64,000 bases of DNA. Source: Comamonas sp. SCN 65-56. Lineage in GTDB: Bacteria; Pseudomonadota; Gammaproteobacteria; Burkholderiales; Burkholderiaceae_C. This document shows positions 1 through 10,678 of this stretch, in pieces. The position numbers were made by a program, and so were the translations under genes. Position 1 is the first letter of the stretch. Each line of letters starts with the position of its first letter. The stretch is taken from assembly GCF_001724135.1 (NCBI RefSeq), contig NZ_MEDS01000025.1, positions 186,001-250,000 on the forward strand, given 5' to 3'. Under the pieces are notes generated by a model. It had not been told where the DNA came from. It saw only the letters and a list, made by a program, of their open reading frames with translations, and ran no database searches.

Positions 1-571
1 CGGTATCGTAGGCCAGCACCCAGAACAGATTGCCCGCCAGCAGCAGCCAGCCCTGCAGCGGCACCCGCCCCTGCACCGCCGCAAACGCCATCGGAATGCC
101 AAAGCTGAACGCCACGCCCAGCACCGCCTGCGGCATGGAGACATGGCGTTTGGCATAGGGGTAGGCAATGGCAATCGCCAGCGCCGGAAACGACAGCGCA
201 ATCGCCGTGGCGTTGGTCGTGAGCACCAGCAAAAAGGCAATGAAGGCCAGCGCCGCGCCGACACCGAGCGCCTCGCGCACGCCGAGCTCACCCGTGGTCA
301 CCGGGCGTCGCGCGGTGCGCTTCACATGCCGGTCAAACTCGCGGTCAGCCACATCGTTGACGCAGCAGCCCGCCGAGCGCATGAGGATGGTGCCGGCAAC
401 AAACACCCCCAGCAGATGCCAGCCCGGAAAGCCGTCGGCCGCGAGCCACAGCGCCGAGAGCGTGGGCCAGAGCAGTACCAGCCAGCCGGCCGGCCGGTTG
501 AAGCGGATGAGATCCAGATAAAGCGCAAGCCGGGTGCGCCGCGGCGGGGCTGCAAGAGTGGAATCCGTCAT
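1..571 (-). CDS. ubiA: 4-hydroxybenzoate polyprenyltransferase (3' part outside window)
   Basis: Minus-strand reading frame [44 protein letters not shown]...[33 protein letters not shown] has the UbiA N(D)xxD(xx)FD motif; runs off the left edge. Confidence 0.9.
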   Translation of the reverse strand, partial: MTDSTLAAPPRRTRLALYLDLIRFNRPAGWLVLLWPTLSALWLAADGFPGWHLLGVFVAGTILMRSAGCCVNDVADREFDRHVKRTARRPVTTGELGVREALGVGAALAFIAFLLVLTTNATAIALSFPALAIAIAYPYAKRHVSMPQAVLGVAFSFGIPMAFAAVQGRVPLQGWLLLAGNLFWVLAYDT

Positions 572-590
572 GCGCCGATTGTCGCGCCAT

Positions 591-614
591 TAAAATGCCC
601 GCTGGTAGCGGGCA
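591..614 (-). terminator. Rho-independent terminator downstream of dps
   Basis: Minus strand TGCCCGC-TACCA-GCGGGCA followed by TTTTA; lies just after the dps stop codon. Confidence 0.65.
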
Positions 615-635
615 GGTGCGGCAGGAGCAGGAACG

Positions 636-1142
636 TCAGTCTTCGAGCAGCGAGCGCAGCATCCACGCGGTCTGCTCGTGCACCGTGAGGCGCTGGGTCA
701 GCAAATCGGCGGTGGGCTCATCGCCCGCCTTTTGCACCGCCGCAAACAATCCGCGCGCGGTACGCGCCACGGCTTCGTGGCCCTGCACCAGGATGCGCAC
801 CATCTCCAGCGCCTTGGGCGGCTCGGCCGGGGCGTCCGCCACGCTGGCGAGCTTGCCGTAGGCCGCGTAAGAGCCCGGCGCCACGTGGCCGAGCGAGCGG
901 ATGCGCTCGGCAATCGGATCCACGGCATTCCACAGCTCGGTGTACTGCGCCATGAACATGGTGTGCAGCGTATTGAACATCGGCCCCGTCACGTTCCAGT
1001 GGAAGTTGTGCGTGGTGAGGTAGAGCGTGTAGGTATCGGCCAGCAGGCGCGAGAGCCCCTGGGCGACGGCAGCGCGGTCTTTCTCGCTGATGCCGATGTT
1101 GATGGCGATGCCGCTGGATGCGGCTTTGCTGGTCTTGGCCAT
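636..1142 (-). CDS. dps: Dps family DNA-binding ferritin-like protein
   Basis: [63 protein letters not shown]...; Dps signature [12 protein letters not shown]. Start trimmed from the ORF track. Confidence 0.9.
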   Translation of the reverse strand: MAKTSKAASSGIAINIGISEKDRAAVAQGLSRLLADTYTLYLTTHNFHWNVTGPMFNTLHTMFMAQYTELWNAVDPIAERIRSLGHVAPGSYAAYGKLASVADAPAEPPKALEMVRILVQGHEAVARTARGLFAAVQKAGDEPTADLLTQRLTVHEQTAWMLRSLLED

Positions 1143-1189
1143 GGCAATTCCTTTCTGTTGGGCAGCCCCGCATTGTGCGGAGACCATTG

Positions 1190-1240
1190 CAAAACTATAG
1201 CTGCCAGCGCTTGTTTTGTCTGCGTTTTGGCGATGAATTG
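1190..1240 (+). repeat. Dispersed repeat R1 copy A
   Basis: CAAAACTATAGCTGCCAGCGCTTGTTTTGTCTGCGTTTTGGCGATGAATTG; upstream of dps. Confidence 0.6.
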
Positions 1241-1288
1241 CGCCAATGCCGGAGATAGCCTGCGACAATGCAAGCGAGCGCCCGGGTA

Positions 1289-2254
1289 CTACCCGCCCAG
1301 CATCTGCACCCCTTGCAGATCGCAGGCATGCACCGCATTGCGCAGCGCGGCGATGGCCTCGTAGCGCGTGAAGCTGCGCCGCCAGGCCAGCACCACGCGC
1401 CGGCTCGGCGGCGCCGCGCCGTTGTCTTCGACGATGGGCAGATAGCGGATGAAGGGCTCATCCGAGCGGCGCCGGCGCACCACGGAAAGCGCATCATCAG
1501 GCACCGCCAGGCGCGGCACCAGGGTCACGCCCATGCCGGCCGAGACCATGTGCTTGATGGTCTCCAGCGACGAGCCCTCGAACGTGCGGCGTATGCCTTC
1601 GGCGTTGGTCGCATAGCGCGCAAACTCCGGGCAGACTTCGAGCACATGGTCGCGAAAGCAATGGCCGGTGCCCAGCAGCAGCATGGTCTCGTTCTTGAGC
1701 TCCAGCGCCGAGACCGACTCCCGCTCGGCCAGTGGATGACTGGACGGCACGGCGGCCAGGAACGGTTCGTCGTACAGCGGCGCAATCGCCAGCCCGGCAT
1801 CGGGAAACGGCTCGGCAAGAATGGCGCAGTCAATCTCGCCGGTGCGCAGCATCTCCAGCAGCTTGACGGTGAAGTTCTCCTGCAGCATCAGGGGCATCTG
1901 CGGGGTGCGCTTGAGCGATTGGCGCACCAGCTCGGGCAGCAGGTAGGGGCCGACGGTGTAGATGATGCCGAGCGTGAGCGCGCCGGCCAGCGGGTCCTTG
2001 CCGCGCTTGGCGATCTCGCGAATCGATGCGGCCTGCTCCAGCACGCTTTGCGCCTGGCGCACGATCTCCTCGCCCAGCGTGGTCAGCGTCACATCGGCGG
2101 CGCTGCGCTCGAAAATCTTGACTTCCAGCTCTTCCTCGAGCTTCTTCACCGCCACCGACAGTGTGGGCTGCGCCACGAAGCAGGCCTCGGCCGCGCGGCC
2201 GAAATGGCGTTCGCGCGCCACGGCAACGATGTACTTGAGTTCGGTCAGGGTCAT
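1289..2254 (-). CDS. oxyR: LysR-type hydrogen peroxide regulator OxyR
   Basis: LysR HTH ([43 protein letters not shown]) plus [14 protein letters not shown] redox cysteine region typical of OxyR. Confidence 0.88.
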   Translation of the reverse strand: MTLTELKYIVAVARERHFGRAAEACFVAQPTLSVAVKKLEEELEVKIFERSAADVTLTTLGEEIVRQAQSVLEQAASIREIAKRGKDPLAGALTLGIIYTVGPYLLPELVRQSLKRTPQMPLMLQENFTVKLLEMLRTGEIDCAILAEPFPDAGLAIAPLYDEPFLAAVPSSHPLAERESVSALELKNETMLLLGTGHCFRDHVLEVCPEFARYATNAEGIRRTFEGSSLETIKHMVSAGMGVTLVPRLAVPDDALSVVRRRRSDEPFIRYLPIVEDNGAAPPSRRVVLAWRRSFTRYEAIAALRNAVHACDLQGVQMLGG

Positions 2255-2326
2255 GCCTTATCTTGCCTCAAATTGCGCCGCTTGCACATGCTTCTTCCCT
2301 GGCTCGGCATCGAGGATTGATATTCC

Positions 2327-4447
2327 TCAGGCCTTGAGGAATTCCGCCCGCCCGCCGAGCCAGCGCTCGATGTGCGCCTGCGCCAGCTCGGGGTGACGTG
2401 CCAGCATCTGCGGCGCCACCGCGCGTGCCCAATCGAGCAAGGCGCCGTCCTGCGCCAGATCGGCAAAGCGCAGCATGGCGTCTCCGGACTGGCGCGCGCC
2501 CAGGAACTCACCCGGGCCGCGGATCTCCAGATCACGACGCGCGATCTCGAAGCCGTCGTGCGTTTGCAGCATCGCCTTGAGGCGCTCGCGCGCCGCCTGC
2601 GCCAGATGCCCGCTTTCGCCCGTGGCGTACAACAGCACGCAAGCCGAGGCCGCTGCGCCGCGCCCCACGCGCCCGCGCAGCTGGTGCAATTGCGAGAGGC
2701 CAAAGCGCTCCGCATGCTCGATCACCATCAGGCTGGCATTGGGCACGTCCACGCCCACCTCGATCACCGTGGTGCTCACCAGCACGGCCGTCTGGCCCGC
2801 CTTGAAGGCCGCCATCACCGCCTGCTTCTCGCCCGCCGCCATGCGCGAATGCAGGAGACCGACGGCCACGCCCGGCAGCGCCTCGGCCAGCTCGGCGTGG
2901 GTGGCGGTGGCATTGCTCAGGTCCAGCGCCTCGCTTTCCTCGATCAGCGGACAGACCCAGTAGGCCTGCCGGCCTGCCATCACCTGCTGCGCCAGGCGCG
3001 CAATGACTTCATCGCGCCGGCTGTCGGCAATCAAACGCGTGAGCACGGGCGTACGGCCGGGCGGCAGTTCATCGAGCGTGGAGACATCTAGGTCGGCGTA
3101 ATAGCTCATCGCCAGCGTGCGCGGAATCGGCGTGGCGGTCATCATCAGGAGGTGCGGCTCCATCGCTGCATCGGCCGTCTTCTGGCGCAGCGCCAGGCGC
3201 TGGGCGACGCCAAAGCGATGCTGCTCATCGATCACCGCCAGGCCCAGGCGCGCAAACTGCACCTGCTGCTGGATCACCGCATGCGTGCCCACCACCAGCG
3301 CCGCCGCGCCCTGCGCAATCGACTCCAGCGCCGCCGCGCGCTCCTTCTTCTTCTGCCCGCCGACCAGCCAGGCAACGCATTGCCCGCGCGCCTGCAGCAG
3401 CGGCTGCAACCACTGCACCAGCTTGGCAAAGTGCTGGCTGGCCAGGATCTCGGTGGGCGCCATCAGCGCGCATTGCCAGCCCGCATCCATCGCGCGCGCT
3501 GCGGCCAGCGCCGCCACCACGGTCTTGCCCGCGCCCACGTCACCCTGCAGCAGGCGGTGCATGGGCTGGGGGTGCGCCAGGTCCTGCGCAATCTCCGCGC
3601 CCACGCGCTGCTGTGCGGCGGTGAGTGCAAACGGCAGCGCTGCCATCAGCCCCGCGTGCAGGCTGTTGGCGCCGTCGCCGGGCGCCAGTACCGGAGCCCG
3701 CAACCGGGCGCGCTCGGCGCGCGACTGGTATTGCGAGAGCTGCTGCGCCAGCAGCTCCTCCGCCTTCAGGCGCTGCCAGGCGGGGTGGCTGTGGTCCTGC
3801 AACGTGGCCAGCGCCACATCGGGCGCCGGATGGTGCAAAAACAGAAGTGCTTCGCGCAGGCCCCATATGCGCAAACGGCCGTTTTGATCATCAATCGCAA
3901 GCGGCGGCGTCGGCAAATCGGGCGCCAGCGTTTCATCCAGCCGCACACGCGTGAGTGCCATCGCCACCGCGCGGCGCAGATAGGGCTGCGGCAGTTGTGC
4001 CGTGCTCGGGTACACCGGCGTGAGTGCCGTTGGCAACGGCCCCTCGGCCTTGCGAAACGCCGGGTGCAGCATCTGCCGCCCCCAGAAGCCGCCGCGCAGC
4101 TCGCCACGGGCTCGCAGCCGCTCGCCCACGACCATGCTTTTCTGCTGCGAGGGGTAGAAGCTGAAAAACCGCAACTCGCAACGCCCGGTGCCATCGTCCA
4201 GCACCACCACGAGCTGGCGGCGCGGGTGCAGCTGCACGCTGCAATCAACCACCACGCCCTCGATCTGCGCCACCTCGCCTTCGCGGGCGTTCTTGATCGG
4301 CGTGATGCGTGTCTCGTCCTCATAGCGCAGCGGCAGGTGCAGCGCCAGGTCGATGTCGCGCACCAAGCCAAGCTTGGCCAGCGCGCGCTGCGCCGGGCTC
4401 TGGTTCGGTTTTGTCAATTTATGTGAAACAGCTGGTAACTTGTCCAC
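2327..4447 (-). CDS. recG: ATP-dependent DNA helicase RecG
   Basis: Walker A GDVGAGKTVVAALAA, DEQHRFGV, QLRGRVGRG helicase motifs, RecG OB domain; 706 aa. Confidence 0.95.
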   Translation of the reverse strand: MDKLPAVSHKLTKPNQSPAQRALAKLGLVRDIDLALHLPLRYEDETRITPIKNAREGEVAQIEGVVVDCSVQLHPRRQLVVVLDDGTGRCELRFFSFYPSQQKSMVVGERLRARGELRGGFWGRQMLHPAFRKAEGPLPTALTPVYPSTAQLPQPYLRRAVAMALTRVRLDETLAPDLPTPPLAIDDQNGRLRIWGLREALLFLHHPAPDVALATLQDHSHPAWQRLKAEELLAQQLSQYQSRAERARLRAPVLAPGDGANSLHAGLMAALPFALTAAQQRVGAEIAQDLAHPQPMHRLLQGDVGAGKTVVAALAAARAMDAGWQCALMAPTEILASQHFAKLVQWLQPLLQARGQCVAWLVGGQKKKERAAALESIAQGAAALVVGTHAVIQQQVQFARLGLAVIDEQHRFGVAQRLALRQKTADAAMEPHLLMMTATPIPRTLAMSYYADLDVSTLDELPPGRTPVLTRLIADSRRDEVIARLAQQVMAGRQAYWVCPLIEESEALDLSNATATHAELAEALPGVAVGLLHSRMAAGEKQAVMAAFKAGQTAVLVSTTVIEVGVDVPNASLMVIEHAERFGLSQLHQLRGRVGRGAAASACVLLYATGESGHLAQAARERLKAMLQTHDGFEIARRDLEIRGPGEFLGARQSGDAMLRFADLAQDGALLDWARAVAPQMLARHPELAQAHIERWLGGRAEFLKA

Positions 4448-4462
4448 GCAAAGAGGCTACCA
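4422..4462 (+). repeat. Dispersed repeat R1, degenerate copy at recG N-terminus
   Basis: ...GAAACAGCTGGTAACTTGTCCACGCAAAGAGGCTACC. Confidence 0.3.
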
Positions 4463-4487
4463 TGCGCTTGCCCGCTGCCACACCCTC

Positions 4488-5765
4488 ATGCTCAAGCGCA
4501 TAGATATCAGCCACCTCTCGCAAGGCATGTTCATCCACGAGTTCTGTGGCTCGTGGATGGAACATCCGTTCTGGCGCACGCGCTTTCTGCTCAAGAGCGA
4601 TCAGGACCTGCGGCGCATTCAGGACAGCTCCATCCAGGAAGTGTGGATAGACACCGACAAAGGCCTGGACGTGGCCCTGGATGCGCCAGCGATCACGCGC
4701 AGCCAGGCAGACGAGGCCATCGACAGCACCTTCGCCAGCATCGATACCGGGCCCGCCGAGCTGACCGCCATGCCATCCGCGCCGCGCCGCGCGGACCTTG
4801 GCCCCGCGACGATGACCGAGGAATTGCAGCGCGCCAGCACCATCTGCAGTACGGCCAAAACCGCCGTGATGTCCATGTTCCAGGAGGCGCGCATGGGCCA
4901 GGCGGTCGATGCGCGCAACGCCTCTGCACTGGTCGAGGAGATCTCCGGCTCGCTCACGCGCAACCCCGGCGCGCTCATCAGCCTGGCGCGGCTCAAGACG
5001 GCCAACGAATACACCTACCTGCATTCGGTGGCGGTATCGGCGCTGATGGTTGCGCTGGCGCGCCAGCTCGGGCTGGACGAGACCACGGTGCAGCAAGCCG
5101 GCATGGCAGGCCTGTTGCATGACCTGGGCAAGGCCGGGATCGCCGATGCCATCCTCAACAAGCCGGGCGCGCTGACCGACGAGGAATTCGACACCATGCG
5201 CAGCCACCCCGCGCTCGGCCACGAGATGCTGCGCACTTCCGGCCTGGCGCCGCAGGTGCTCGACGCCTGCCTGCACCACCACGAGAAGATCGACGGCACC
5301 GGCTATCCGCACCGCCTGACGGGCGGCGACATCCACCTGCTCGCTCGCATGAACGCGATTTGCGACGTCTACGACGCCATCACCTCCAACCGCCCCTACA
5401 AGGCCGGTTGGGACCCTTCGGAATCGCTGCGGCGCATGGCCGAATGGACCAAGGGGCACTTTGACAGCCGCCTCTTCCAGGCCTTCGTCAAATGCATAGG
5501 CATTTACCCCACGGGGTCGCTGGTGCGGCTGAGCTCGGGACATCTGGCGATCGTGCTCGAACAATCGCCGGGCACCTTGCTCGCGCCCCGCGTCAGGGCG
5601 TTTTTCTCGCTCTCCTGCGGCCTGCGGATTTCGCCTGAAACACTGGATCTGTCCGATCCTGGCTGTGGCGAAAAAATCATCGGGCGCGAAGACCCGGCGC
5701 AATGGAATTTCCCTGACCTGCACCGGCTCTGGAGCGAGACCGACGGCGCGACAATCGCACGCTGA
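4488..5765 (+). CDS. HD-GYP domain phosphodiesterase (c-di-GMP)
   Basis: [15 protein letters not shown] start; [35 protein letters not shown] motifs. Confidence 0.9.
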   Translation: MLKRIDISHLSQGMFIHEFCGSWMEHPFWRTRFLLKSDQDLRRIQDSSIQEVWIDTDKGLDVALDAPAITRSQADEAIDSTFASIDTGPAELTAMPSAPRRADLGPATMTEELQRASTICSTAKTAVMSMFQEARMGQAVDARNASALVEEISGSLTRNPGALISLARLKTANEYTYLHSVAVSALMVALARQLGLDETTVQQAGMAGLLHDLGKAGIADAILNKPGALTDEEFDTMRSHPALGHEMLRTSGLAPQVLDACLHHHEKIDGTGYPHRLTGGDIHLLARMNAICDVYDAITSNRPYKAGWDPSESLRRMAEWTKGHFDSRLFQAFVKCIGIYPTGSLVRLSSGHLAIVLEQSPGTLLAPRVRAFFSLSCGLRISPETLDLSDPGCGEKIIGREDPAQWNFPDLHRLWSETDGATIAR

Positions 5766-5803
5766 CCCTCTGTTGCAGTGGCGCACACTCCAGCGCCCAT
5801 CCC

Positions 5804-6919
5804 ATGCCTGACAAGACCCCCCATACCTTCACGCTCAGTGACTTCGACTTTGACCTGCCGCCCGAACTGATCGCCCAGCACCCGGCGCCCCAGCGCAGCG
5901 CCTCGCGCCTGCTCGACGGCCGCAGCTGGCCACCCGCGGACCGGATCTTCCGCAGCCTGCCCGAGCTGCTCGCACCCGGCGATCTGATGGTGTTCAACGA
6001 CACCCGCGTACTCAAGGCGCGGCTGTTTGGCCACAAGGCCAGCGGCGGCCATGTGGAGCTATTGATCGAGCGCGTGCTGCAAGAGGGCGAAGTCATCGCC
6101 CACATGAAGGTGAGCAAGAAGCCGGCCCCCGGCGCCGTGCTGCACTTTGCGGGCGGCAGGCAGCAGGGCGGCTTTGACGCGCAGCTGCTCGGGCGCTGGC
6201 CCGACGCGCAGGGCGCGCTGTTTCGCCTGCGGCTCACGGGAGCGGCGGACGAATCGCCCTGGGAGCTGATGCAGCGCCACGGCCACCTGCCGCTGCCGCC
6301 CTACATAGAACGCCACCAAGACGGCGGGCACGACCCCGACGAAGTCGAAGACAACGAGCGCTACCAGACCATCTTCGCGCGCCAGCCCGGCGCGGTGGCC
6401 GCGCCGACAGCGGCGCTGCATTTCGACGCCGGGGTGATGACAGCGCTCGCCGCGCGCGGCGTGCAGACCGCGCACGTCACGCTGCATGTGGGCTCAGGCA
6501 CCTTCCAGCCGGTCAAGACCGAAACCATTGCCGAGCACCACATGCACAGCGAGTGGTACCAGGTGCCGACCGCGACCCTGGACGCCATCGCAGCCTGCCG
6601 CGCGCGCGGCGGGCGCGTGCTGGCCATAGGCACCACCACGGTGCGCACGCTCGAATCCTTGGCGCTGACCGGCCGCACCGAAGGCGAGACGGACATCTTC
6701 ATCACACCCGGCTTCGACTTCAAGGTCGTGGACCTGCTCATCACCAATTTCCATTTGCCCAAAAGCACGCTGATGATGCTGGTGAGCGCCTTTGCCGGTT
6801 ATGCACACACCATGCAGCTCTACCGCCACGCCATCGCCGAGCGCTACCGTTTCTTCAGCTATGGCGACGCCACGCTGCTGGCTCGCACAAGCGCGCAAGC
6901 TCACAAAACAGGAGCTTGA
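5804..6919 (+). CDS. queA: S-adenosylmethionine:tRNA ribosyltransferase-isomerase
   Basis: [70 protein letters not shown] are QueA signatures. Confidence 0.95.
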   Translation: MPDKTPHTFTLSDFDFDLPPELIAQHPAPQRSASRLLDGRSWPPADRIFRSLPELLAPGDLMVFNDTRVLKARLFGHKASGGHVELLIERVLQEGEVIAHMKVSKKPAPGAVLHFAGGRQQGGFDAQLLGRWPDAQGALFRLRLTGAADESPWELMQRHGHLPLPPYIERHQDGGHDPDEVEDNERYQTIFARQPGAVAAPTAALHFDAGVMTALAARGVQTAHVTLHVGSGTFQPVKTETIAEHHMHSEWYQVPTATLDAIAACRARGGRVLAIGTTTVRTLESLALTGRTEGETDIFITPGFDFKVVDLLITNFHLPKSTLMMLVSAFAGYAHTMQLYRHAIAERYRFFSYGDATLLARTSAQAHKTGA

Positions 6920-6957
6920 CACGTTTATCAGGACTACGCTACAGCCTGAAATCTCAC
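6904..6957 (+). repeat. Dispersed repeat R1 copy I (overlaps queA stop codon)
   Basis: AAAACAGGAGCTTGACACGTTTATCAGGACTACGCTACAGCCTGAAATCTC. Confidence 0.5.
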
Positions 6958-8103
6958 TGCTTTTTCTGCCAGGACGCTGCGATCACGCCCCTCACCCTTG
7001 GCGCGGTACAGCGCTTCATCGGCGCAGGCAATCAACCCCGCGGCGCCAGAGCCGCCGCGGCTGGGATCGGCTGGTGCGGGTACCCGGCTGCACACGCCGA
7101 TGCTGACGGTGACATACGGCGCCACCGGCGAATCTGCATGGTTGAGCTGCAAGGCACGCACCGCTTGCAGTACGCGTTCGGCCACGGCGACGCTGCCTTC
7201 ACGGTCGGTATCGGGCAGGATCACCGCCAGCTCTTCACCGCCGTAACGTGCCAGCAGGTCGGTGTCGCGCTTGAGCACGCTGGCCACGGCGCGCACCACA
7301 ATTTGCAGGCAGATGTCACCCTGGCGATGGCCATACCAGTCGTTGTAGCGCTTGAAGTGGTCCAGGTCGATCATCAACAGACCCACATGCCGCTCCTGGC
7401 GCCAGGCCAGGCTGCAGGCCTGCTCGATGCGTTCATCGAAATGCGCGCGGTTGGCAATGCCCAGCAGCCCATCGGTGCGCACCATGGCGCGCAGCGCCTG
7501 GTTGGCTTCCTCCAGCGCACGCGTGCGCTCGGCCACGCGCTCTTCCAGCTGCTGGTTGATCAAGACCAGCTGACGGTTCTGGTTGGCCAGGGCGTTGTAC
7601 AGGCGGCCCACCAGCTCGATCAGCACCCCGGTGCCGGCGTCACGCGGTTCACCCTCGTCCTCGAATGCCTGAGCGGGCGTGCTGCCCCGCTCGATGGCAT
7701 GCACCTGGCGCGCCAGCGATTGGTCCGAGCCCAGGATATGCAGCGCCATCCACGAGGCGAGGAATTCCGTCAGCGTGACCCGCAGATCCGGCAGGCTGGC
7801 GCGCTGGCTCCATAGCATCTGCAAATGCTCGAGAAACTGTGCATGCGCCGCCAGATGGCTGGTGACGTAACGCGAGTCCACCCCCATGCGGCGCATCAGC
7901 GCCTCTTCTTCGGCAAAGTGCGATTCGACGTAACGCAGCATGCGGCCAAAGGCATCGACCAGCGGCCCTTCGTCCTGCACGCCGTGCACGAACAGCGTCA
8001 GCCCCAGCTCATTGAAGAGGTTGATGAGTTCCCGGTGCTGTCCGTCCACCTCGGGCAGGCCGGTGGCAAAGCTTTCGTCCCAGACAAAGGCAGTTCTCGT
8101 CAT
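6934..8103 (-). CDS. Bacteriohemerythrin-GGDEF diguanylate cyclase
   Basis: N-terminal hemerythrin-like (WDESFATGLPEVDGQHRELINLFNEL... HFAEEEALMRR...HLAAHAQFLEHL) and C-terminal GGDEF with RDTD I-site and RYGGEELAVIL. Confidence 0.88.
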   Translation of the reverse strand: MTRTAFVWDESFATGLPEVDGQHRELINLFNELGLTLFVHGVQDEGPLVDAFGRMLRYVESHFAEEEALMRRMGVDSRYVTSHLAAHAQFLEHLQMLWSQRASLPDLRVTLTEFLASWMALHILGSDQSLARQVHAIERGSTPAQAFEDEGEPRDAGTGVLIELVGRLYNALANQNRQLVLINQQLEERVAERTRALEEANQALRAMVRTDGLLGIANRAHFDERIEQACSLAWRQERHVGLLMIDLDHFKRYNDWYGHRQGDICLQIVVRAVASVLKRDTDLLARYGGEELAVILPDTDREGSVAVAERVLQAVRALQLNHADSPVAPYVTVSIGVCSRVPAPADPSRGGSGAAGLIACADEALYRAKGEGRDRSVLAEKAVRFQAVA

Positions 8104-8200
8104 GACCCTTCACCACTTGGCAAGTCGCAGTGGGTCGCAAGCATACGCCCAACACCGGGCGCCAAATGTCAGGCATAACCCTTGCTGCAGCGGCCAAAGG

Positions 8201-10510
8201 TCATGCGCCATCCAGTGCCACGCGGTTGCGCCCTTCGCTCTTGGCACGATAGAGGCTGGCATCGGCCCGCGCCAACAAATCGGCGGGCTTGCCGTCTTCC
8301 CGGGGAACACCGCTGGCCGCACCAATGCTGACGGTCACCACGCCTGCCACCGGCGAGCTGGCGTGCGGCAGCTGCAGCGCCTGCACCGCCGTGCGCAGGC
8401 TTTCCGCGACGGACAGTGCTCCGGCGGCATCGACCTCCGGGAGCAGACAGACGAACTCTTCTCCACCATAGCGCGCTACGAGGTCGTGAGCGCGCCCCAG
8501 CACCGTTCTGAGTGCCCCCGCCACGGCCTGCAGGCAGCCATCGCCCTGCTGATGGCCATACTGGTCGTTGTAGTGCTTGAAATGATCGATGTCGATCATC
8601 AAGAGCGACAGTGGCTGCCCGCTGCGTTCGCAGCGGCGCCACTCGATTTGTAGCTGCTCATCGAAGTGCCTGCGGTTGGCCACACCCGTCAATCCATCCA
8701 CGTAGGCCAGCTCGCGCAACTGGCGCTCGGTCGCTTCCAGCCGCAGTTGCTGCTGCTTGGCCTCGGTGACATCGTAGGCATAGCCATACCACTGCACGGC
8801 GTCATCATGGATCCGCTCGGGCTGCGCAATGGCATGGATCCAGCGCTCGCCACGCTCGGGCAGCCGCACGCGAAATTCCTGCTCCCACAGGGAGAGGTCG
8901 CGCGCCGAAACCACCGTGCTCGCGAGCCACTCAGGCAGATCTTCAGGATGGATGCGCGCCTGCAGGCGCCCCGCATCCTCGTACAGCTCTTGCGGGGAGA
9001 GGCCATAGACCGATTTCACGCCGGCACTCACATAAGGGAAACGCTTGCTGCCATCGCGATGGAGCTGGATCTGGAACAGGGCGCCCGGCACGTTGCGCAG
9101 CAGCCGGTCCAGCCGCTCGCGCACCTGGCGCTGCTCGGTCACATCGTGGATATAGCCATGCCAAAGCACGCCGCCTGCTTCGACGCGCTGCGGACGCGCA
9201 ATGCCATGCACCCAACGCAAGCCTCGGTCGGGCAGCAAGACGCGGTATTCATCCTCCCAGACACCCAGCGTTCGCGCCGATTCCTGGATGCCCTGCAGCA
9301 CCCTGTCCAGATCCCGCGGGTGCAAGCGGGCCAGCACCGCCGATGCATCCTCGCGCACGGCCTCGGGCGCAAGCCCGTAAATCTCGCGCACCCCCTCGGT
9401 GGAATAGGGAAACCGGCTGCTGCCATCGGCGTCCAGGCGGTACTGGTAAATCATGCCGGGCACGTTCTCCGGCAGCCGCTCCAGCATCTGGTGCAGACGC
9501 TCGGCCTCGGCCTGCACCTGGGCGCGCTGACGCTCCGCCAGCTGGCTGCGCCGGCCCGCCGACAGCATGCCGCCACCGGCCACCAGCAGCGTCAGCAGGT
9601 AGGCGCCAAGCACCACCACCAACTCCCGGCGCCACGGCGCAAACATGGCTTGCCAATCACGCCCGACCGCCAGCACAAGCGGGCGATCCAGCGGCAGCGC
9701 ATCGCCGGGGCCCAGCGTGCTCAGCGTGCTCAGTGCCACCAGTCGCTGCTTGCCGCCCGGGCGCATCGTGCCCAGCTGCACGCTGCTGGCTTTCCCGCTC
9801 TCCTGGTGCTGCGCGAATGCGGTCCCCGCAGTGCCCATCTGCGACTCATCCGTCCCGACGGGTACCGCCAGAACACGGTTGCCATCGCCATGAATGAGGC
9901 TTGCGATCATGTCGTGCGCATAACGCACGGCTTCAAAACTGGCGCGCAGCTCGTCCACTTCAATCGAGGCAGCAACGGCCCCACCATAGGCGCCGTGCGC
10001 ATCGCGCAGCGCACGCGAGAGAATGACCGTGGGTCGTCCCAGCGCGCCCACGATGGGTGTGCTGACGAGCAAAAAATCCGAAGAAGAGGAGCGGCGGCGC
10101 ACGGCATCATCGCGCGTAGCGGAGCGCAGGCCCACCAGTTGCGAGCGACTGGAGGCAATCACTATTCCGTCGGCGTCCAGCACGCTCACCGAACGTACAC
10201 CGCCAACGGCAGCCTCCAGGGTCTGCAGCTGCCATTGCAGCTCCTGCGCTCCGTCGGTGCGCTGCTGCCAGTCGGGCAAGCGTTCCATCAGCTTGCCCAG
10301 GCCCAGGTAGATCATGCGAATGTCCACCTGCATCTGCTGACGCAGCACCTGCGCCTGCTGCTCCAGCACGTCACGCTCGCGCGCCTCGATCTGGCGGTGC
10401 GTCTGCCACAACATCAGCACCAGCAACACTCCCAGCATGAGCCAAGCCAGCAGCAGCCAGGACATTTCTCCGTGGCGCTGGCGTTGGGAGGATCGCGGCT
10501 GGCGCGGCAT
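8201..10510 (-). CDS. Membrane diguanylate cyclase with periplasmic sensor, two PAS domains and GGDEF
   Basis: N-terminal TM, extracytoplasmic domain, second TM, two PAS repeats (each ending ..WHGYIHDVTEQ / WYGYAYDVTEAK), RYGGEEFVCLLPE with RxxD I-site. Confidence 0.88.
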   Translation of the reverse strand: MPRQPRSSQRQRHGEMSWLLLAWLMLGVLLVLMLWQTHRQIEARERDVLEQQAQVLRQQMQVDIRMIYLGLGKLMERLPDWQQRTDGAQELQWQLQTLEAAVGGVRSVSVLDADGIVIASSRSQLVGLRSATRDDAVRRRSSSSDFLLVSTPIVGALGRPTVILSRALRDAHGAYGGAVAASIEVDELRASFEAVRYAHDMIASLIHGDGNRVLAVPVGTDESQMGTAGTAFAQHQESGKASSVQLGTMRPGGKQRLVALSTLSTLGPGDALPLDRPLVLAVGRDWQAMFAPWRRELVVVLGAYLLTLLVAGGGMLSAGRRSQLAERQRAQVQAEAERLHQMLERLPENVPGMIYQYRLDADGSSRFPYSTEGVREIYGLAPEAVREDASAVLARLHPRDLDRVLQGIQESARTLGVWEDEYRVLLPDRGLRWVHGIARPQRVEAGGVLWHGYIHDVTEQRQVRERLDRLLRNVPGALFQIQLHRDGSKRFPYVSAGVKSVYGLSPQELYEDAGRLQARIHPEDLPEWLASTVVSARDLSLWEQEFRVRLPERGERWIHAIAQPERIHDDAVQWYGYAYDVTEAKQQQLRLEATERQLRELAYVDGLTGVANRRHFDEQLQIEWRRCERSGQPLSLLMIDIDHFKHYNDQYGHQQGDGCLQAVAGALRTVLGRAHDLVARYGGEEFVCLLPEVDAAGALSVAESLRTAVQALQLPHASSPVAGVVTVSIGAASGVPREDGKPADLLARADASLYRAKSEGRNRVALDGA

Positions 10511-10678
10511 GTATCAAATTGTCAACAGCTGTCAAATCAGACGCAAGCGCCTTGGCGACAGAACCCAAACGGCTCCAGGAAACAGGATAAAACGGTTTTT
10601 CTCGCGTACGCGAGCATCAGGTGTGTTTTTTTGCGCCTTGCCAGCGCAGCCACTCACCCTGCTGGCCGCGCCCGCACT

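Noticed and set aside
6059-6487. Antisense ORF within queA
   Set aside because: No motif support; queA itself is unambiguous.
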